DNA of 64,000 bases from Lenzites betulinus (GCA_022264855.1 JABYQU010000067.1:62001-126000); one strand, 5' to 3'; positions 1 through 12,504 are shown, counted from the first letter of the stretch. The notes: generated by a model from the letters alone, not told the origin. Numbers and translations are program-made.

Positions 1-3000
1 GCGCACCGTGCTTCGTGACCGTCTCCCCTGGCCCTGGGATCATCACAGTTTGAGTGATGCCCGTCGGACTCGAAGCCTCGATCTCGAGAGGCGGAAGGGA
101 GGGCAGGCGGCCGATCGTGCGCGCACGGGGGCCTGCTTATCACTATATCAGCAAGCAGCGAGTGGACGGTGAGCCTGACCGCGCGCGATGGTGATTCGCG
201 CTGATTCGTGCACGGATCGCAAAGTTAGAGGAATGGGACGCGACGCAACCGACTCGGACCGAGCAGGCAAGCATTCGTATGCGTGCCACCCGCCAAACAC
301 GCCTGCCGTCCTGTCCTGTCCTGTCTCTCGCCTCACACGCCCGCCTGGAGCTAGAAGGCCCCGACAAAATTTACGGCGCCCTGACGTGCATCAGGCAACT
401 CGCAAGCTCAGAGCAGGCCGTCGACGGGAAGGGGGCGAAACCCGGAAGGCGGGCGCGGCAGTTTGCGCGCGGACGATCGAGAACTCGCAGAAGGATGATA
501 CGTGTGGCGTCCCCTCGGACGCTGCCGCAGCCCTCCTCGGCCGACGCCGAGCGCGCCCCTTCCTCCCCAAAATATTCTTCAAGGTGTTCGCGCTTCTGTG
601 CTAGCTAGTACTGGGCCGGGTGCGCAGCGTGCCACTAGCGCGGCGCCGAGGTTCTGCGGTGAGTTTGTCTGCGTTTATGGGGGCCATCGCTGATAGGTGG
701 TCTCAATAGCTGCCCGCGCTATGCCGAGCGGACGCTCCTGGCCGCTGGCGGGAGGAGGTTAGGCAGCAGCCTCCCGGGCCATGCCGGCCGCGCTGTGCCA
801 CCACCACCGATCGCGCCGACGCGCGCAAGCATGCCTCGCATTGATTGCGCTCCAGCCTTCTGGCACCGCTCGCCCGCGCACACTCTGAGTCTCGCAAAAA
901 ATGCCCGTCGTAGCCCTCGCGGGCGGGTGACGGTGACGCCGACGTATGAGGTAAGAACCATGTAATCCCCCCTTCCGCGCACCCAGCACACTGATACTGA
1001 TCGTGACAGGCCCGAATTCAAGCTCACCATCTGCGACAATACCGTGACGTGCAGGTGCCGCCCCTGCGAGTCGCCACCCGTTTCACCAGGCATGAGCATC
1101 ATGCGCGCCCGGTTTCCGATCGCCGCAAAAGGGATAGTCACCCGCCGCGCACCGAGACGCGCCGTGTGGCCCTGCGGCTCGGGCTTCGCACGCGGTGCCA
1201 CCACCGGGGCCGCGCTCGTGCGTGTGCTCGCGCCGGGGCTGCATCTGCCTCTGTCTCTGAGCGCGGGGACGGGTACGGGTGAGTGCGCACAAGCAAGACT
1301 TCTGTCACCGTGCGCCGCGTCTCGAGAGCTGACGCAGACCAGACGTAAGTAAGTCCTTTGTTGACAGCGAAGGGGATGGCGCCCGTATGCCTAAACCTTG
1401 CGGGCTCGGCATCGTCCCGCATGCACCGTGACCGTGGTCCGCCCATGGCCAGCGACTCTTCGCAGTTAATTAGGCATCCATGGATCCCGCCCGCAAGTCT
1501 ACGCTGACTTGTGCCCTCTTCTCCAGTCTTCTCCGCGACTCAGAACCCCCAGCGGCCATCGCGGAGCGCAATTTTCCCGCCATGCACCCGGGCCCGGACG
1601 CACTCGCCCCTTTCACCGCCGTGACTTCAGCGTACGACGCGCGCGCCGCCCCAGCTCGCGACGCGCCGGGAGACACCTCGCCCCCCGCTCTTCGCCGCAC
1701 AACCTCCTCCGCGGCGCTGGCGCGAAGTCCCTGCCCGTGCCTCGCGTTTATTTCCGCAGGACGGCTGGTGCTGGTGAGACTGGTGGCAATGCGGCAGAGG
1801 CACAGGTGGCTAATGGACGTGCGGCGGTTGGGCCCGCTGATGCCATAACGCATGGCCTGTGGATCGCGCCCTGGCGTGGACGTGGCAGCAGCGACTCCGA
1901 GACGGCTGAGCTCTACCGCGCACAACCACTCGACCGTCCGAGATGACACGGACGAGCGGGATGTCGTATAGGCCTACGGCACGCCAAATCACTCTGCTGC
2001 AATGCGTGGTGCTATGTACGTGGTGCTGGCCCCGGCCGCAGCCTGGGGTGCTCTGGGGACGTCTGGCCGGCTGCGTCTCCCCTTTATACGCTCCAAGTGA
2101 CGTTGCGCCTCCGACCTCCTTGTCCCCGACGTTTTGCACCTCCGATGGGTTCGCTCGAGCATCGCCTCGTAACGTTGGCGTCGCCCTCTGCGCTGAGTAA
2201 CGAGGTGAGTAAGTGTGCCAACGAGTAGCTTATCAAAATCGCTTCTTACTCATAGGGTCCGACAGCAATGTCTAGAAGGTGCCGATGTGTGGTGGTAAGC
2301 GCAATTTGGCTGAACGCGGCCACAGGTTCTTCCACAACTAAGCACCTACCTCGTACGTGACGTTCCTCACCTACACAACCTTCATACACAGCCATCTTTT
2401 CCAAGTCGAGCCCTCGTTCTATTTGCATGTGCAGCCATATTCTCGAACAAGCTCGTACGTAATTATTTCACCCCCGGCCGCATATTCCGAATACATCGGA
2501 CTACGAAGACCACGTCTCGTTCACCTCCTTGCCCTTGACGACACGCTCGAACTTACAGGACACTAACCCTCCTTACTACTCGCAGCGGCTTACCATACCG
2601 TCCGGAACTCTCTCCACCGACCCTCTCGTCCACGTCACCCCTCGTGGCTCTCGACCAGGAACGCGGCGCCTCCTTGTACAAGCAATGACAGGATGTGTCG
2701 CTCGGCCGTACGCCGCTCTGAACTTACGAAGGCCAGATTGTCGTCGGGCCTTGCGCCGCCCCAGGTCTTGTGGCCCTACCCCCGGAAGCCTCCTTGCAAT
2801 CTGCACGCTCGGCCGTCGAGCTATCCGCCTTCCATGCTGCTCTCGCCCCTTCTCCGATATCCCCGGAATTCCAACCCGCTGACGATGCTCTGCTCGTTAT
2901 AGCACCTCTGGACCGGGAACATGCCGCATGGGGACACCAATCTCGCACGGCTCGCGCCTCGTCTCATCCCGTGCTATGTTCTCGCTAGTTCGAAAGCCGT

Positions 3001-6000
3001 CCGGGGCTGATACACTGTAAACGTCTGAAACGCCCAGCGCTCAGTCCGCATGCATGGCCCGGGCCGTCCACATCGCGCCTCTCGATGTCCCTACCAAACC
3101 GTGCACTGCCGGAGCCCGCGGTCGACACTGACAAGACCATCACGCTACGCTCGCCTTCCATCACCCACAGACTTCCCCGGCCGCCTCTATCTGGCCTAGC
3201 TCCGCAACCTTCATGTTCCGAGCTTCAAGACGTCAGCCTCCACGCGCCCGCTCGATTGAACCTACCGCGCCGGACCTTAAGCCTCCATCCCTAGTCCGTC
3301 CGACCTACTATGATCGAGCGTCGGCTCCACGCCCACACGACGAGTGCGCCCCTACGCCTCGAGCTGCCTCACGCTCGGGACGTGCACCTCTCCCGCTCAG
3401 GCAGACCGAGCTGCTGAAAAGCCTCCCTCGACCTCGCGCTCTAGGTCTCCCGCTCCCGCGCGCATGGCCGCGCGTCCGTCACAGCTGCGCCACCACCACC
3501 AGCACCGCCGTCCGCTCGGCCGTCCCGGGTCCCAGGCTCACAGGATCGCACGATTCCCCGCACGACGCGTCTGGCGGCGCGAGCGGCCCCGTCCGGGCTA
3601 GCTCGCGCCGCCGCTCCTTCTCCTGCTGCTCCTCCTGGTGGTGGTGGTGGTGTTCGCAGTACAGCCTGGGGTACTGCGAGCGGGCGGATCTCTCGCTGAG
3701 CCCCCACCTCGCTTGCCCGCTGTTCTGCGACTGTGTCGTCATCGACGGCGAACGCTGGACGCTGGACCCTGCAGGTGGATGCGGCTGAGTCGAGTCGGCG
3801 TTGATGCTGCTTGCCGCGCGGGGGCTTACGGCAGGGCCTGGGGCGGCCCTCGAGAGGGCTGCTGCTGCTGCGCAGGGGGCTCGCGCCGGACGGCCGTGCG
3901 GCACGCCGTGACGCTCGGGCGACGCCTCGGGGTGGTGATCATGTTCAGGCTCTGCCCAGAGTCATAGGGCGAAGGCGTTAGGACGGACGCGTTGGGAGCG
4001 GCAGCAGCAGCGTCGAGCCTGATCGCGACACGCCCACGGCCAGGTCCCAGTCCAAGTGCAAGTCCGAGTCCGACGGTATGCATCGCACCTCGCGGCCAAA
4101 CAGAGTAGGTGACGCACCTCCGCGCCCCCGTCATGCCTTCGCCTCTCCTTACATGGACAAAACAAACCTTGGTGCCACAACCGATCCGGGCGCAGTCCGC
4201 ACATCTGCTCTGTGCCGCCCTGCGCATCAGGACCACGCTCCCCGCCCGCTCTGTGATTCTCGCCGTTCCAGACCGGTCGGCGCCACGCACCGTGTACGGT
4301 ACAACCCATACTATTTTCTACCACCATCACCCCAGCTCGGCGTGCTGGCCGCGGGCGGCAGGGCAGCACCCCGCCCGCCCTCGACAGGTCACAGACAGAA
4401 CGCCGCGCGCTCCGCCACACAGCGCATCACGGAGTGCGCGGGGGGCGCGCTGTTGGCCCGACTTGGCCGCGCGCACATTCCAGCGCGACGGTGTCGCCCG
4501 TAATAGCCTTACGCGACCGGGTGATCCCCGCCCAGGTCAGCACCCTCTGCGCAGTTGCCCCAGGCGGCAGGACCAGGGTCTTTAGGCGCTGCCATTGCCG
4601 CTGCCGCTTCTGGTCTGTGTATTACCTCCCCGCCGGCGAGTCGTTGAACTATTGTACGTACACGCACAATGGTATTGGTAGTGCGCACCTGCTCGCCTGC
4701 TTGCATGGATCAGTGACGGCCTGTCGATCTGCTCTTCCTTCGCGGCACCCCAGGGAGACTGTCACTCAGAGCCCGTGCCCCAACCCCCGACCTTATCGGG
4801 CCCCGAGGTGTGCGTTCTCGTAAGGCATCCAGAAACTGAATCGACGCAGCAGTCTGGCGATCGCACGCTAGGCTCGCGCTCGGGTGCACGTCCATGTGCT
4901 GCTGCGACGCGCGGGCACGTGCACGCCGCAACACCGCGACCGCCCGTCCCGCCAGGGTCCCCCGCGGGCCTGCGCAGTACGCACCCTCCTTCACCGTCCG
5001 CGCCGTGTACAGGGAACAAGTACGTACGCACCGCAGTCTAGACGTGTCCGTTTCCCGAGCCTCGTCCCAGAGCTGTGGCCCGTGGGCACCTGCGTGCCGG
5101 CATCGTGCGGACCCCAAGCTGCGCCGCGAGCCCATCCCCGAACGCTAACGCAACGCCCCAATGGGGCAACGTCAACGTCTGCGCGGGCACCACGCCCACA
5201 CGGCCGCGCCCCGCACACGTCGACGTCGACGCCCGCCGTCCCGCCACCCACGCCGCTAGCGGCTGACGCGGACGCGGACAGAGACAGATGCGACGGCCCT
5301 ACGCGCTGTACAGGCCTGTCGCGCGTCCACATCCGATAGCGTTAAGCTCTGCGCGGCCTATCGCGTGCGGCGCGTGCCCCGCCGCGTTCCCGCATCGGGC
5401 GATCGTGACGTTATTGGGGCTCTGGCAGGCGACGGGGCCCCGGGGCGTGGCGTCATCGCGGACGTGCTGGACGTGGCGGGTTAGGCTGGGAGGCTTCATT
5501 ATGCCCTTCAATTAGGGCGTCGCGTGCGGCGGGTGCTCGGCGGTCGCGGGTGGGTGGTTGACGAGTGTGGGAGTCGGGAGGCCCAGCTGCGGGCGGGTTT
5601 GGTGATGAGCTTGCAATGCAGCTGCCGCGCAGCGGGAGGGTGTGCCCGAGAGGATGGGTGTGGGGTGCCGTACACGTCGGGCAGAAGACCGGAAATGGGT
5701 GCAAGTGAATACCGAGCGGAGGGTCGCGGCGGGGTGTACATGTGTGTGCTGTCTGGGTGTACGTCAGCCACGCTCGCGTACAGCCCGCAGTCGCCGACGC
5801 ACACACCGAAAGACCATCATGCGCACACGGTGGTAGCATGCAGCGGCTCGCAAACTCGTAACTTCCCCGGAGAACTCCCTGTTGCCGGGACACGCCACAC
5901 CCGTGTGCGCGGCCTCGCCCTCGCCCAGCCAGCCGCGAAATGCACGCCGGGCTCTCGGGGGTCCTCCCCCGGCAGCACGTCGCACGAGCGACGAGGGCGA

Positions 6001-7050
6001 TGTGAACGCAGCGCGCGCAAGAGCACAACGAGGCAGCGCCTCCGACGTAGGTGCGTTACGTACCGCCGCGTCTGCGCGCGTGCTTCCGGACACGCGTTCC
6101 CCTGCCCCGTCCGGTGGAATGTTCGCTCGGGGAGGACGCATGTGCGCCCATGGCCAGGGTCCGATCGCGCGCGGGCGTGCGCTCCTTCGTCGCTCTTCAC
6201 ACTTGCGGCATAAGATGAGTGAGCGGGGTATTGAAGAGTCGCGAGTTGGGATTCTGCGTGCTACAGGGCCGCCGGAGGTGGGTGCTCGAGTGCGTTATGT
6301 GAGCTGGCCTGAGAAGGGCTGCCCGGAGTCTCTCTGTTGGTGGCGCATCCGATGAATGGCCGCAGGCGTGAATGGGGATGCCGTAGGAACAACGACGTGC
6401 TGGCGATGATCATAGATGTGAACTACGAGACGACCAGTCAGAATACGCACATATGCATCCGCGTAGTCGTACGCATGCGCATGCAGTCGTCCTACCCGAG
6501 ACGGCCAAGGCCATGCTCGCGCAAGGCGTCCTGACGCGTGACCGGCCTCCAGGGCGGTGCATAGCCAGGCACCCACAAGAGCCGTTCCAAAGAAAGCCGT
6601 GGTGGCGAGCGAGCGCGACACGCGTGAAAAGCAGCACCCCATAATCCGTGTGCGTGGAACCTTCCGCACGGGCGTCGCCACGCTTCGGGCGAGAATGGTG
6701 CCATGCTGGGCGCGCGAATTAGACGAAAGTCGAGGCGTTGGCCGTGATGTGGGTGGTGCTGGGAATCAGAAAACGAAGGCGTCTCTGGACAGGCGTGGGT
6801 CGTGATAGGTCGTCCGAGTCGCGCGTGGTGGGGGGAACACGTACAGGGCCATCGGAGGGAACATCCGCGAAGATCAAGGTGCGCGGGACCAGTAACCCGG
6901 TAGAACGCCGCAGGAATGAACTTGGCGGCGATATAGATGTGGGCGTTGGAAGACGTCGAGCCGGGTGCAGCGTGAGATTGCGGCAGTCGCGACGTTTCGG
7001 GGAGATTCAGATCAGGTAGAAAGGGGTTCATGCGAAGGAGGGCGGGCTCA
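1..7050. other. GC-rich region, no supported gene
   Basis: This stretch is visibly GC- and CpG-rich. Open frames occur in all six frames, as expected when stop codons are rare by composition. None of the frames I read shows a recognisable domain, a signal peptide or a consistent series of splice sites. Local features are a (GTG)n run near 3638-3652 and a small AGTCC-type repeat near 4045-4075. It could be a long regulatory or leader region, a noncoding RNA locus, or a gene too diverged to recognise. I assign no function. Confidence 0.5.
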
Positions 7051-8536
7051 CCGTGGGTTCTTCGGGTGAAAACCGGGTGCGTGAGTGCTCGACGTGAGAG
7101 GGCGCCGCGATATCGATGAGAACGACTCCGGATATGGAGCGGTGTGCATGAAGTTAGAAATATACCCTGGCGCGCATCGCTAAGCTTGTCTGGCTAGCCG
7201 CAGTGGGTCTGAATGCGGCGGAGAAGATAATGTTGGGGAAGTGAGCCAGCTGCTACCGACACACCTTGACTATGAAAAATGGACGTGGTTTACGCCCCAT
7301 GATATTATTACCTGTCAGCGTGCGAGGCGGTAGCAGCAGATGCAGCACGATGAGACTAAGGCGTGTACACTTCGCTCTTTGGGGGTTGATTTATGGTGCA
7401 ATGCGTTCCGAGACCAGCCATTTGCCGTTTGAACAGTGTGTTAGGCCAAATTCCAGTATGGAATCCAACCCACGCTGTGACTGTTAACGTTCACTGGTGG
7501 TGCTAAACTACTATAGCTCAGAAGGTAAAGCACCAGTGTGACGGGAGCTCCGGCGATCTTAGCACTTTTCGTAGATCATGAAGGAGCAGCGCTCAGTATG
7601 AGATCAGCGGTCACGAGAAGCCAACGATAGCGTCGATAGTAGACGAGCTTGAGAATATTGCACCAAATTGTAGCTCGCAGTGAAACTACGGGAAGAGATG
7701 GCTCCGGCGTTCGCCGTGTACGTAGGCGCGGGGTGTTTACACATGTTTGCCAACAGCCCCAACGAAATTGCCTATTCCGATTTGGTCTCGCATCATTCGC
7801 CTTTTACTGCCCCCGGTCACTGTCTCAGATGGTGTGCCTATATGCTCTGTTGCTTTGGTCACGCTCTCTCGCTTGATGAACCACTAAAAATTTCAACTCG
7901 AACATGCCACCGTCATGATAGACATATGCAACCCGCTCGAACCATGTGCTCAGAACGTCGTAAGACCATCCTACTTACTCTTCTTCTTGCTCAATCACTG
8001 TTTCCCTTTGAGGAGATGAATAACGTCTTGATAGCAACCGGATCTCAGCGGCTTTGGTCCATAATTACGGGAGATCACTCAAATATCAAAATGCGGGAGC
8101 ATCTGATGATATCTCCGCACTCCTAACATTGCTCGCACACGTGCGATGATCATATCATATGTGCAGTATAATCCGTGCTGCAAGTTTGTATGGATGCTGA
8201 TGGCTGCTAACAATACAGATGTTCCTCATCCGATATAAAACGCCTATGGAGTGTGCTGTAACACATTCTGCAACTGCAGTATTGCAGGTATCACAGTCGC
8301 CTTCCGCGCTCAAAGGTCGCGAAAATTCTGACTTCGCTGTGCTGTTTGCTGACTATAATTTGTATTGATCTGGTGCTCTGTCCCATCTCTGAGCCTAAAC
8401 GCTGTTCGCCATATCTTGTTTGATGCGACACGTCGTTCGAAGGCCGACTCGGAGATGTCAAACCAGAAGCCACCGCAACGTTGTTTTTGCAGGACATACG
8501 ACATACACCGACCCGGAAGTGTCAGGTCCTATTCCG
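7051..8536. other. AT-richer intergenic stretch
   Basis: Base composition becomes clearly more AT-rich from about 7.05 kb onward. The open frames here (for example 7680-8126) are short and show no recognisable domain or splice pattern. The only structured element I noticed is a 7-bp inverted repeat enclosing an A-box-like sequence at 7500-7565, described as a finding. The right end is the promoter of the secreted lipocalin-like gene. Confidence 0.5.
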
Positions 8537-8542
8537 TATAAG
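8537..8542 (+). promoter_or_regulatory. TATA box of the lipocalin-like gene
   Basis: TATAAG lies 92 bp upstream of the ATG at 8629. This fits a fungal core promoter with a leader of about 50-60 nt. It is the only such motif close to this start codon. Confidence 0.55.
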
Positions 8543-8628
8543 TATCTGCGTAGATAGATGGTCAGCAACCCACCCAGCTCCCGGGCTTCCCCCCTTCAGA
8601 TCTTCTTGTTCTGCCCCTACTTGCCATC

Positions 8629-9896
8629 ATGCGGCGGTCGATTATCCTCTCCAATGTGATGCTTGCGTTGGCTTCCAGCTGCTTTGCAGGTGCGTTACAT
8701 CTCATCCATGCTACTCGCATCGTCATCAATGTTAATCTATCTCCTTAGGGCTGCTCGGCCGTCCCTATCACGTTCGCGAAAACATCCCCCTTGACGGGCA
8801 GTACATTACCGTAGACTCGTCCAATAATGCTACCGAATGGTGGTGGGTACAAGCCAGTAGTCCCGCTGTCGATGGCCAAGCTCCCCCAAGCTTGCATATC
8901 ACTTTCTATCAGGGCGAGTATATTGTACTTTCAGTGCAATAGCGTCGTGTTAACACTGTGAGCACAGGGTACCCCCTCACCATCCTGAAGACTGTCTCCG
9001 GTGGTGCGGATGCCCCCGAAAACTATGTCGTGCTCAACGGCGCCTTCTCCAATGGCACTGTCTTTGCGTACACCATCCCCGCAAGCGCGGGTACTGTCTC
9101 CCACGTTGGCGAGGCCGTGAGCGGCAACTGGGCCGGCGCCGGCTCTTTCCACAATTCCGCCGACCGATCGACATTCAGCGTCAAGCTGGACGCACCTGAA
9201 TTTGGTGTCTCGGGCACGCTCGAGATCCGGAGCGACGCCCCATCCCACTTCGGCTGCAACACCACTACGTCGACCTACTTCGAGAGTGCGCTCCCAGCCA
9301 ACGCCGAGCTCAACGCGGGCGAGGAGATCTTCTTCAAGCAGCTCGGCTGGGCGACGTCGCAGCCCGGCGGCCCGGTAACGGTCGACGTCACCCTCGGCGG
9401 CAGCCGCCTGCAGTTCACTGGCTTAGGCTACCACGACCAGAACTGGATGCCGCAGCGAATCGACACTTTCATGGACGACTGGTACTTCCTCGATGCGCAG
9501 GTCGGCCCATACGATCTCTCGGCGGTCTACGCGGCTATCACTGGCTCGACACGCAACTTCAATACGGGCTTCCTCGAGCACGCCGGCGCGATCCTCCAAA
9601 ACCAGTGCAGCCTGCTGGGCTCGCGCACGCGCGACCTCGTCACCATCACTCCGTACGGGCTTGCGTTCGACGCGCCGAGCGGGGTGAACGTTATGGACGG
9701 TTTCATCCTTGAGTACACGCTCAAGGACGGCGAGCAATACCGATTCAACCTCACCGGCCAGAGCCTCGTGCTCGACCAGCCGTTCTATCACCGTTGGGTC
9801 GGCTCCGCTACTGGCGGCAAGGTTGGCGGGGAGCAGTTCTCGGGGGTGTCGATGTATGACTGGCTGAACCCTAGTCTCCGCCCATACAATGGATGA
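8629..9896 (+). CDS. secreted CrtC/AttH/Diels-Alderase-like lipocalin protein
   Basis: Predicted 384 aa from exons 8629-8689, 8749-8913 and 8968-9896. Residues 1-20 form a signal peptide (MRRSIILSNVMLALASSCFA). Family marks are EWWW at 50-53 and YHDQNW at about 230-235. These resemble the two-lipocalin-domain fold of hydroxyneurosporene synthase (CrtC), AttH and fungal Diels-Alderase-like proteins. Members hydrate or cyclise hydrophobic substrates; the substrate here is unknown. Several N-x-S/T sites (NAT, NGT, NTT) agree with secretion. The second intron is best read as a GC-AG intron (8914-8967), giving FYQG-YPLTIL. A GT-AG alternative (8918-8962) is also in frame and adds two residues. No polyketide or peptide synthetase gene lies nearby, so a role in a metabolite cluster is not supported by context. 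The family call is fairly sure; the enzymatic role is open. Confidence 0.8.
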
Positions 9897-11528
9897 ACGC
9901 GGATGCATTCTGTGCAGTAACGTCACGTTCGAATGTATCCAGAGGTGGACGGGGATTATCATACTAGACAGTAGTATACTTATCCCAATAATAGCGTGGA
10001 GTTTTTTCACGACATTTGAGGTTGTGCGTGAACTCCTTGAAGACTTTAACATGAGGTCGTACAAGTACTACAACCATTCGCACGTGTCAAGCACTTTTTG
10101 GTACAACTGTTTTCGACTTTGCCTAATTCGGAATCTCTACCATACGCCTGTTTTAGGCGCCCGCATATTCGACGAACCACCACTTGGTATCGCTGGGGCA
10201 ACGACACTTGCGCGCTATATCGTTACTGACCATGCTCTAATATGTCTCACTACACGTCCGACGGAACTATCTAGCTCTATTTCGCGGGGGCGTTAACAGG
10301 CGCATCATCCACATCAGGAAAGCCTCCGTGAACCATGGGCCTCATATGGTAACGCATGGCTGGATGGAGGCGCTGGAGACACCCCCCATCATATGGAGAC
10401 AGGGCGTCTCCATCAGTGCCAAAATGAAGACTATGGAGCCTGTCCCACGGCTTTCCCGCGCAACTCACCAGCGCCGTGCTGCTTTCTTGCCCTTAAATAG
10501 ATCATGATCACGCTCCAGAAGAGCGTATGTTTATGTTTATGAACGAAAATACGCAGCTTTCGAGGGATTGTCAACGGGGTGGAGAACGCGTCTCCGTATG
10601 GAGGCCCCTGGAGCGTTGGAGACAGGCGTCTCCATCTGGAGGTTTTGGTGTTTCCTGATGCACACAAGATGATGGTATTGTACAACGGTAACAAAGTGGA
10701 CCTTAAGGAGACATAAAGCTACCCCTACAAGTTGATTCCATTGTACTGCTCAAGCATACAACCGACTCCAATACCATCTGACCCACTTACTCGCGTACAG
10801 GGTTGCGCGTGGTCTGTCCCGTGCACCTTTGTTCGGTTACCGTTGAACGTCACATCCATCGAAGGCCACGATCATTGGAGTGTGGCTCTGGTATGTAACC
10901 CACCGCTTGATTGAGGAAAGCACACTTACCCACGAACCTTCTTCTATTCTTGCTGTCATGCTCATTGTTTCGAAACTCGTCCGTATACAGAAAGCACATC
11001 CCCTTCACGACATTTTGTTGTATAGAAGCTCCAAGTAAAGGGGCTTCCAGCTCACTGGCTTACGTCTCTCGCCGAGACACCCGCTCCTTGAGATTACGTG
11101 CGCTGTCTGCCTGCACCACTCTATGCACCTCGCCGTCTGTCATGTGTATGTAATTTGCCTACACCGACCCGAAGGGAGAACACCGCCGACGGCGTTCTAC
11201 CTCGAAGGACTACACTGCGTTTGGAATCACAGCACTGGTATGTACCACGAGGTTCACACTTCCATGACCACTGACAATGGATCTAGTATTTTCGCGCTCT
11301 GAGGCGAGCATGTCCTCTTCTTGGCTACACATGTCCTATGGCGTATTCAGCTCATCAACGTATAGCGGCCTTTGTTTGCTATATCTGCCTCCCGTTCGGT
11401 AGGAGCTCATTCCCCCTGCACGTCAAGGGATACTGGAGTTCCGATTGAGGCGACTGTGTATGTGGGCCTGCTCGCGCCGTGTATTACTCTCTGGAGCACA
11501 GGCGTCTCTTATTGCCATCGGGGGTAGA
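9897..11528. other. intergenic, with a palindrome cluster
   Basis: No coding potential is evident. The notable content is the group of GGAGAC/GTCTCC palindromes between 10393 and 10634, listed separately. The right end is the promoter of the lectin gene. Confidence 0.5.
10393..10634. repeat. three short GGAGAC...GTCTCC palindromes
   Basis: Three imperfect palindromes share one core. At 10393-10413, 8-bp arms ATGGAGAC/GTCTCCAT flank AGGGC. At 10581-10595, 5-bp arms GGAGA/TCTCC flank ACGCG. At 10617-10634, 7-bp arms TGGAGAC/GTCTCCA flank AGGC. The first and third are preceded by a similar ATGGAGGC..CTGGAG stretch, so about 50 bp appears to be duplicated in the same orientation roughly 220 bp apart. 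This could be the footprint of a small non-autonomous element or a regulatory repeat. No transposase or target-site duplication was seen. Confidence 0.55.
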
Positions 11529-11534
11529 TATAAG
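11529..11534 (+). promoter_or_regulatory. TATA box of the jacalin-like lectin gene
   Basis: TATAAG lies 92 bp upstream of the ATG at 11621, the same spacing as in the lipocalin-like gene upstream. A pyrimidine-rich leader lies between the box and the ATG. Confidence 0.55.
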
Positions 11535-11620
11535 GTCGCCCTGCTACGACCCCTAGACTCTCAGTCACCCCCACGACTTCTATCCAACACTTCAAGGTCT
11601 CTCCCCTCACGTCTTACACG

Positions 11621-12504
11621 ATGCAGAGCTTTGTTACGACCTCCACGCTCGGCGGCACACAAGGTGCTATGTTCCAAGACGTGATGATGCGTTCCCCTGA
11701 CGGTAAGTACCATGGATATGCATTCGAGATGTGTGCGGCGAGATGCTGAGTGTCATTCTGGTGCAGGCAAGTTCTTCGTCAACGCCGGCACTAGTACGCC
11801 CCATGTATAAACATCGGCACTCCTGGGCTTGAATTCACTGTGTACAGAGAAGGAACAACTCGATGCGAACCGTCCCATCAAGCAGATGAAAATTTCTTCA
11901 GGATGGGTTGTGCGTAGATCTGGTCTCTCCGACGCACCTCCAGCCTCATTATCCGTACCATCAGATTGACGGTTTCTCCGTGACGTACAACCTCGCCGGA
12001 GGCACCACGACGACGCTTACCCACGGGAGCCAGTTCCCGCAGGCCGCTACGATCGACTTTAATGGTGCATAGCGTCTCTATTCTAATCGTTGAGTACTCA
12101 TGCCGACCTCACTGCTTGCTAGCCAACGAAGTGCTCGTCGCCGTGTACGGCCGCGCCGGCTCCCAGACCTACTACGGGCGCGAATTCGTCAGCCAGGTGT
12201 ACTTTGATATCTTCAACACCAGCACGGCGACTACTCGTACTGCTGGCGTACGTTCGTGTACTCTTTCGGCATGCTTTGACATCTGACGATGCGTACGCTC
12301 ATATAGCCTTTCGGAAACGGTAACGGCGCGAACGAGGGAAACACCTTTTACTGCTCCGACGTGATGGCCTTCGGAGGCTTCGCCGAGAACAAGGATACAC
12401 GTAGGCGCACTTGAACCAGTTACCCGTAGGAAAACACTAACCAGCTTGTTTCGGTAGTCGGGCTCTCCGGCCTCTTCTTCATCAAGGATGGGGGCAAGCA
12501 GTAA
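11621..12504 (+). CDS. jacalin-like lectin domain protein
   Basis: Predicted 178 aa from seven short exons: 11621-11702, 11767-11793, 11848-11909, 11965-12064, 12123-12247, 12307-12400 and 12458-12504. All phases agree and introns are 50-65 nt. The order of motifs fits the jacalin beta-prism: an early Gly-Gly pair, IKQMKISSGWVIDGFSVTY, a Gly-rich turn, EVLVAVYGRAG, VYFDIFNTST, GPFGNGNG, and a C-terminal GLSGLFFIKDG. The domain fills the whole protein. There is no signal peptide, so it is probably cytosolic or exported by another route. Such lectins bind mannose- or galactose-type glycans; the specificity here cannot be read. The second exon is only 27 nt. The gene sits between two loci encoding secreted or interaction proteins, with no sign of co-regulation other than similar TATA spacing. 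Confidence 0.75.

Noticed and set aside
3213..3788. 191-aa frame in the GC-rich left end
   Set aside because: It includes a poly-Trp/Cys stretch from a (GTG)n repeat and has no domain; other frames at the same place are equally open.
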